From Bacteroidales bacterium (GTDB lineage Bacteria; Bacteroidota; Bacteroidia; Bacteroidales; B39-G9): 10,130 nucleotides of DNA. This document shows, one piece after another, positions 6,208-10,130 of this stretch. The DNA is taken from assembly GCA_023145555.1 (NCBI GenBank), contig JAGLDO010000095.1, positions 1-10,130 on the forward strand. The letters run 5' to 3'. A program made the position numbers and the translations under genes. The notes beneath the pieces are model-generated. The model had not been told where the DNA came from. It ran no database searches and worked only from the letters and a program-made list of their open reading frames with translations. Each line of letters begins with the position of its first letter. Position 1 is the stretch's first letter.

Positions 6208-8340
6208 TTAAGCCAAAACAAAATCGAGTTGTTTTTTTTGCAGATTAGCATTAACAACCTTAATTTTTATTTTATCGCCGAGCTGGTATTTTATTTTATT
6301 ATGTTTTCCAATAATACAATAATCTTGTTCATCAAAAACATAATAATCATCAGTAAGGTCTCTAATAGAAACCAAGCCTTCGCACTTGTTTTCAATAATT
6401 TCAACAAACAGTCCCCATTGAGTAACTCCTGAAATAATACCATCGAATTCTTTGTCGATTTTGTCGCTCATAAACTCAACCTGTTTATATTTTATTGATG
6501 CTCTCTCGGCGTTTACAGATTTTTGTTCCATTTCAGAGGCGTGTTTACACATTTCTTCATACTTGTCTGCAGGGACAGATTTTCCGTTGTCTAAATATTT
6601 CTCTAACAAGCGATGAACCATCATGTCGGGGTATCGGCGAATAGGTGATGTGAAATGAGAATAATAATCGAAAGCTAAGCCATAATGACCAATATTTTTT
6701 GTTGAGTATATGGCTTTGGCCATAGTTCGAATTGCCAAAGTTTCAACAACCTCTTGTTCATTTTTACCAACAACCTCTGAAAGCAATCCATTTATTGATT
6801 GAGCAATGTCTTTTTTCGATTTTAATTTAATTTGATACCCAAAACGCTTAATAAATTTTGAAAAGGCATTTAGTTTTTCTCTGTTTGGCTTATCGTGAAT
6901 TCGATAAATAAAAGTTTTTGGTTTTTTTTCGGTTTTACCAATAAACTCGGCAACTTTTTTGTTGGCAAGAAGCATAAATTCTTCAACCAATTTATTTGCC
7001 TCTTTACTAATTTTAGAATAAATACCAAGAGGTTTGCCGTTTTCGTCTAATTTGAATTTTACTTCACTTCGTTCAAAGTCGATAGAGCCATCTTTAAAAC
7101 GATTTACACGTAATTGCTGAGCCAGAGAATTTAATTTTTGAATTTCATCATTATATTCGCCTTCATTGGTTTCAATAATATTTTGCACTTCGTCATAAGT
7201 AAAGCGTTTATTTGAACGAATAATCGTTCTTCCAATCCATTGATTAATGATGGTTGCATTATTGTTGATTTCAAAAACTGTCGAAAAACAAAGTTTGTCT
7301 TCGTTGGGTCGCAATGAACAAATGTTATTTGATAATCTCTCGGGTAGCATTGGCACAACCCTGTCGACAAGGTAAACAGAGGTTGCACGTTCATAGGCTT
7401 CTTTTTCAATAGCAGTGTTTGGTCTAACATAAAAAGTCACATCTGCAATATGCACACCAATTTGCCAATTTTTATTTTCTAATTGTTTAATAGAAAGAGC
7501 ATCGTCAAAATCTTTAGCATCGTCAGGGTCAATTGTGAAAGTTGTTATTTCGCGGAAATCTTTTCTATGTGATATTTCCTGCGCAGAGATTTTTCCGGAT
7601 ATTTTTTCAGCTACCCGGTCAATTTTTTCCGGAAAAGAATAGGGCAAATCAAATTCGGCTAGAATGGCATTTATTTCCGTTTCGTTTTCGCCTTCATTTC
7701 CTAATATATCAAGAATTTCGCCAATAGGATTTTTGGCTCGTTTTGGCCATTCAACGATTTGTGCAACAGCTTTTTGTCCGGTTTTTGCATCTTTCAGACT
7801 TCTTGCAGGAATAAAAATATCGTAAGGCATAAAACGACGATTTGGTACAAGAAAAGCAAAGTTTCCTGAGCGTTCGATTGTTCCCACAAATTTTGTTTTT
7901 ATTCGTTCAAGAATTTCAACAACTTCTCCTTCTGCCTGTTTGTTTTTTCGTTTTGCGTATAAATATATTTTTACTTTATCTTTATTTAAAGCATGATTAA
8001 GATTTGCCTGTGAAACAAAAACATCTTCTTCTATTTCGTCAGAAATAATATAAGCAGCGCCCCGTTGCGTTAAGTCAACAACACCGGTAATATAGCCACC
8101 ACGAGATTTTAATTTGAATTTCCCCCTCTGAATTTCTGTTAAAACCTCATCTTCAGTTAGTTCGTTTAATATAATGTTTATTAACTGCTTTGTTGCTCCA
8201 TCATTAACATCAAGTCGTTTTGAGATTTGTTTGTAGTTAAATGTTTTTGAAAAATTGTTGCTGAAAAGACCAATAATTTTATTGGTTAATGTTTTTTTAT
8301 TTAAAGAAAGATCTTTCTTTTTTATTTTTTTTTTATGCAT
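6208..8340 (-). CDS. rnr: Ribonuclease R (RNase II/RNB family 3'-5' exoribonuclease)
   Basis: The 710-residue protein has the full RNase R order: a lysine-rich N-terminus with a winged-helix-like segment (about 15-75), cold-shock/OB domains (about 80-215), the RNB catalytic domain (about 260-590) and a C-terminal S1 domain (about 632-708). The metal-binding aspartates are intact in TIDPDDAKDFDDAL (D271, D277, D279, D280). RNB also shows IGVHIADVTFYV (294-305), YRIHDKPN (479-486) and HFTSPIRRYPDMMVHRLL (562-579). RNase R degrades structured RNA from the 3' end and acts in rRNA quality control and mRNA decay. The lysine tail after the S1 domain seen in E. coli is missing. The start is supported by the basic leader MHKKKIKKK. 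It lies 87 nt behind the PAP2-like gene on the same strand; a shared transcript is possible but not shown. Confidence 0.95.
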   Translation of the reverse strand: MHKKKIKKKDLSLNKKTLTNKIIGLFSNNFSKTFNYKQISKRLDVNDGATKQLINIILNELTEDEVLTEIQRGKFKLKSRGGYITGVVDLTQRGAAYIISDEIEEDVFVSQANLNHALNKDKVKIYLYAKRKNKQAEGEVVEILERIKTKFVGTIERSGNFAFLVPNRRFMPYDIFIPARSLKDAKTGQKAVAQIVEWPKRAKNPIGEILDILGNEGENETEINAILAEFDLPYSFPEKIDRVAEKISGKISAQEISHRKDFREITTFTIDPDDAKDFDDALSIKQLENKNWQIGVHIADVTFYVRPNTAIEKEAYERATSVYLVDRVVPMLPERLSNNICSLRPNEDKLCFSTVFEINNNATIINQWIGRTIIRSNKRFTYDEVQNIIETNEGEYNDEIQKLNSLAQQLRVNRFKDGSIDFERSEVKFKLDENGKPLGIYSKISKEANKLVEEFMLLANKKVAEFIGKTEKKPKTFIYRIHDKPNREKLNAFSKFIKRFGYQIKLKSKKDIAQSINGLLSEVVGKNEQEVVETLAIRTMAKAIYSTKNIGHYGLAFDYYSHFTSPIRRYPDMMVHRLLEKYLDNGKSVPADKYEEMCKHASEMEQKSVNAERASIKYKQVEFMSDKIDKEFDGIISGVTQWGLFVEIIENKCEGLVSIRDLTDDYYVFDEQDYCIIGKHNKIKYQLGDKIKIKVVNANLQKKQLDFVLA
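8303..8320. repeat. 18-bp perfect palindrome inside the first codons of rnr
   Basis: AAAGAAAGATCTTTCTTT (8303-8320) equals its own reverse complement. It falls on rnr codons 7 to 13, and in mRNA it would form a 7-bp stem with a GATC loop just after the start codon. An A10 run on the coding strand (8325-8334) separates it from the ATG. It may affect translation initiation or be a chance result of the lysine-rich leader. Confidence 0.5.
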
Positions 8341-8386
8341 AGAATTAGATTAAAATTTTTTATTTCTATCAAGGATGATAGTTTTT

Positions 8387-8406
8387 TGTCATTAATTATT
8401 ATGACA
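8387..8406. promoter_or_regulatory. Small inverted repeat TGTCAT-N8-ATGACA upstream of rnr
   Basis: TGTCAT (8387-8392) and ATGACA (8401-8406) are exact reverse complements, 47-66 nt upstream of the rnr start. A second short one, CTATC...GATAG (8366-8381), lies closer to the gene. Neither is followed by a T-run on the minus strand, so they are not terminators for the PAP2-like gene. They could be an operator or leader structure. I found no promoter box here that fits the Bacteroidota consensus. Confidence 0.2.
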
Positions 8407-8427
8407 TTATAAGTTTAGATGAGTTAG

Positions 8428-9036
8428 TTAAAAAAACAATATTGTTGTTAAAACAACAAGGAATCCTAAAACAAACCCACTATATATTTGTATTGGTTTG
8501 TGTTCATTAAGGTAAAGTCTTATAGTTCCGAGTAATCCTGAAACAAGAAACAAAATCATTAGTATGATTTGTAAATCAATAATTAATTTCATCGACAAAG
8601 CTAAAATAAGACCAACAATTCCTCCAACACCAATCATGTGTGCGCTTATTTTCCATTTTAAACTGATTAGCAACAAGAGAACTATTGATATTAACGAACC
8701 TAAAATAAAATTTTGAATAATTATTGGAGCAAGAAGCTTATGTAAAATTAAATAGCTAAATAAATAAAATAGAGTTGTTATTGAAAGAGGCATTATTCTT
8801 TCTTTGCGATCACTAAGTTTAAAATTTCTGATTAATTTTTGATGAATAAAAAAAGGAATAATGCTTATTGGAAAAACAAAAGTATTAACAAAAACAATTA
8901 AAAAAAGAACTTTTTGTTCTTGAGTTGGCATAAGCGACAAATATGATTTTGAGCAAAAAATTAAAAACAACCCAATTGTTGGCATTAACAATGGGTGTAA
9001 AATAATTGAAAAGATATTTGCCGTTTTTTTTAACAT
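8428..9036 (-). CDS. PAP2-like integral membrane protein
   Basis: The 202-residue protein is mostly hydrophobic, with about six probable membrane helices (near 10-28, 42-63, 84-104, 108-126, 135-165 and 185-201). Three polar spots lie where PAP2 phosphatases keep their active site: DRKERIMP (76-83) for KX6RP, KISAHM (129-134) for the SGH motif with H133, and RLYLNEHKPIQIYSG (173-187) for SRX5HX3D with R173 and H179. Several residues differ from the consensus, including Ala for Gly before the histidine and Gln at 183 where an Asp is usual. PAP2 enzymes release phosphate from lipid phosphates such as phosphatidic acid or undecaprenyl pyrophosphate; activity here is uncertain. It lies 129 nt behind dxs, an isoprenoid-pathway gene, and upstream of rnr. 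It could also be a non-enzymatic PAP2 relative. Confidence 0.65.
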   Translation of the reverse strand: MLKKTANIFSIILHPLLMPTIGLFLIFCSKSYLSLMPTQEQKVLFLIVFVNTFVFPISIIPFFIHQKLIRNFKLSDRKERIMPLSITTLFYLFSYLILHKLLAPIIIQNFILGSLISIVLLLLISLKWKISAHMIGVGGIVGLILALSMKLIIDLQIILMILFLVSGLLGTIRLYLNEHKPIQIYSGFVLGFLVVLTTILFF

Positions 9037-9137
9037 TATAAAAATTTAAAAAGCTTGATAGTGAAAATAATATTCTAAAAAATAATTTTTTTTAACAAGA
9101 TAAAATATAAAAGTAATAAGACAAAATTTATTGATCA

Positions 9138-9170
9138 TAAAGATAATTTAACCTAAAATCGTTAATCAAA
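9138..9170 (-). promoter_or_regulatory. Candidate promoter for the PAP2-like gene
   Basis: On the minus strand TTTG (9170-9167) and TATCTTTA (9145-9138) are 21 nt apart, fitting the Bacteroidota TTTG / TAnnTTTG pattern with one mismatch. The TTTG overlaps the last codon and the stop of dxs, and the PAP2-like start codon is about 100 nt downstream. The same TATCTTTA box appears at 1443-1450. If real, the PAP2-like gene can be expressed apart from dxs. Confidence 0.4.
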
Positions 9171-10130
9171 TATTTTTAAGAGTGTTATAGATGCTTTCTG
9201 CATCATAACCACATTCTTTATACAGCTCTTTTTGTGAACCATGTTCGATAAATCTGTCAGGAATTCCCAGTTTTATTATTTTAGCAGAGTAATTATTTTC
9301 ATTCATAAATTCAACAACAGCGCTTCCAAATCCACCAACAATCGTTCCGTCTTCAACAGTAACAATATTTTTATAATTTTTAAACACATCATGTAAAATG
9401 TTATTATCAAGAGGTTTAACAAAACGCATATCATAATGAGTTATGTTAATTTTTTCTTTAGAGAGTTTCTCTGTAATATCAACAACAAAATTACCAACGT
9501 GACCAATTGTTAATACTGCAATATCATTACCTTGATTAATAAGCCTTCCTGTTCCGGGAGTAATTGCTTTCATTGGTTTATGCCAGTCAACAGTAACGCC
9601 TTTTCCACGAGGATAACGAATAACAAAAGGCCCCATGTTGTCTTGTTGAGCAGTGAACATCATATTGCGAAGCTCAATTTCGTTCATGGGAGCCGCAACA
9701 GTCATGTTTGGGATGCATCGCATGTAGGCAAGGTCAAAAGCACCATGATGAGTAGCACCATCGTCGCCAACGAGACCGCCGCGGTCAAGACAAAAAACAA
9801 CATTCAATTTTTGAAGAGCGACATCATGGATAAGCTGATCGTAACCACGTTGCATAAATGTGGAATAAATATTGCAAAATGGGATCAATCCTTGAGTAGC
9901 CAAACCAGCAGAAAAAGTTACTGCGTGTTGTTCTGCAATACCAACATCGAAAGCTCGATTAGGCATTTTCTTCATCATAATATTAAGAGAACAGCCGGTA
10001 GGCATGGCAGGTGTAATACCTACTATTTTTTTGTTTTTTTCAGCTAACTCAACAATTGTATTTCCAAAAACATCTTGGTAACGAGGAGGTGATGGTTTGT
10101 CTGTTTTAAGATTAATTTTTTCTCCTGTTT
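9166..10130 (-). CDS. dxs: 1-deoxy-D-xylulose-5-phosphate synthase, C-terminal half (5' end outside window)
   Basis: The open frame runs to the right edge, so only the last 320 residues are present, roughly half of a normal Dxs of about 630. Visible are the transketolase-like pyrimidine-binding domain and the C-terminal domain. VGIAEQHAV holds the catalytic glutamate (residue 66 of the visible part), and YSTFMQRGYDQLIHDV, CLDRGGLVGDDGATHHG and RYPRGKG are Dxs hallmarks; the end, ESIYNTLKNI, is also typical. Dxs condenses pyruvate and glyceraldehyde-3-phosphate with thiamine diphosphate to DXP, the first step of the MEP isoprenoid route and a source for thiamine and pyridoxal. The N-terminal thiamine-diphosphate domain is outside the window. 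The methionine at 10005 is internal (in TPAMPTGC) and not a start. No frameshift is visible. Confidence 0.97.
   Translation of the reverse strand, partial: TGEKINLKTDKPSPPRYQDVFGNTIVELAEKNKKIVGITPAMPTGCSLNIMMKKMPNRAFDVGIAEQHAVTFSAGLATQGLIPFCNIYSTFMQRGYDQLIHDVALQKLNVVFCLDRGGLVGDDGATHHGAFDLAYMRCIPNMTVAAPMNEIELRNMMFTAQQDNMGPFVIRYPRGKGVTVDWHKPMKAITPGTGRLINQGNDIAVLTIGHVGNFVVDITEKLSKEKINITHYDMRFVKPLDNNILHDVFKNYKNIVTVEDGTIVGGFGSAVVEFMNENNYSAKIIKLGIPDRFIEHGSQKELYKECGYDAESIYNTLKNI

Noticed and set aside
7131..7430. A 99-codon minus-strand open frame inside rnr.
   Set aside because: It is another frame within the conserved RNB domain, with no independent start signal or family resemblance.
9166..10005. 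A complete 279-residue gene starting at the methionine at 10005.
   Set aside because: The frame stays open to 10130, and the upstream residues (including GNTIVELAEKNKKIVGITPA) are standard Dxs sequence, so the methionine is internal and the gene is cut by the window edge.
9532..10047. A 171-codon plus-strand open frame antisense to dxs.
   Set aside because: It lies wholly opposite a strongly conserved gene, and its product shows no recognisable domain or membrane pattern.

Overview
The window is A+T-rich chromosomal DNA that most likely comes from a member of the Bacteroidota. The evidence is a low-GC protein set of Bacteroidota type, starts that mostly lack a Shine-Dalgarno sequence, and promoter-like matches to the Bacteroidota TTTG / TAnnTTTG pattern. 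Standard stop codons are used, including TGA for dxs, so the code looks normal. I see no phage, plasmid, insertion-sequence gene, CRISPR array, tRNA or rRNA. Nearly all of the DNA is ordinary housekeeping sequence, and I found no convincing new multi-gene system.

Layout from left to right. Bases 1-260 are non-coding and hold two compact hairpins. Bases 261-1334 hold a minus-strand pair, comF and a YraN/UPF0102 gene, 6 nt apart; both families are linked to DNA handling. A divergent spacer with an inverted repeat and a promoter candidate leads to a plus-strand LpxL/HtrB-like acyltransferase (1476-2342). This converges on a minus-strand long-chain acyl-CoA synthetase (2555-4339), and the 212-nt gap between them holds a long, nearly perfect inverted repeat. 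A divergent spacer (4340-4558) with nested inverted repeats precedes plus-strand hemW (4559-5701), which overlaps a small exported rhodanese-like gene (5685-6098). A double hairpin ending in a T-run, which reads as an intrinsic terminator, closes that unit. The rest is minus strand: in transcription order, dxs (cut by the right edge), a PAP2-like membrane protein and RNase R.

How the genes relate. Dxs makes DXP for isoprenoid and thiamine/pyridoxal precursors. The acyl-CoA synthetase, the acyltransferase and the PAP2-like protein all point to lipid or envelope metabolism, but they lie in separate transcription units, so a shared pathway is inference. HemW (haem chaperone family) and the rhodanese are probably co-translated.

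The most noteworthy non-coding signals are the strong hairpins at three gene ends (69-134, 2413-2491, 6118-6195), which resemble dispersed intergenic palindromes; an 18-bp perfect palindrome beside an A10 tract at the start of rnr; and the folded divergent spacers.
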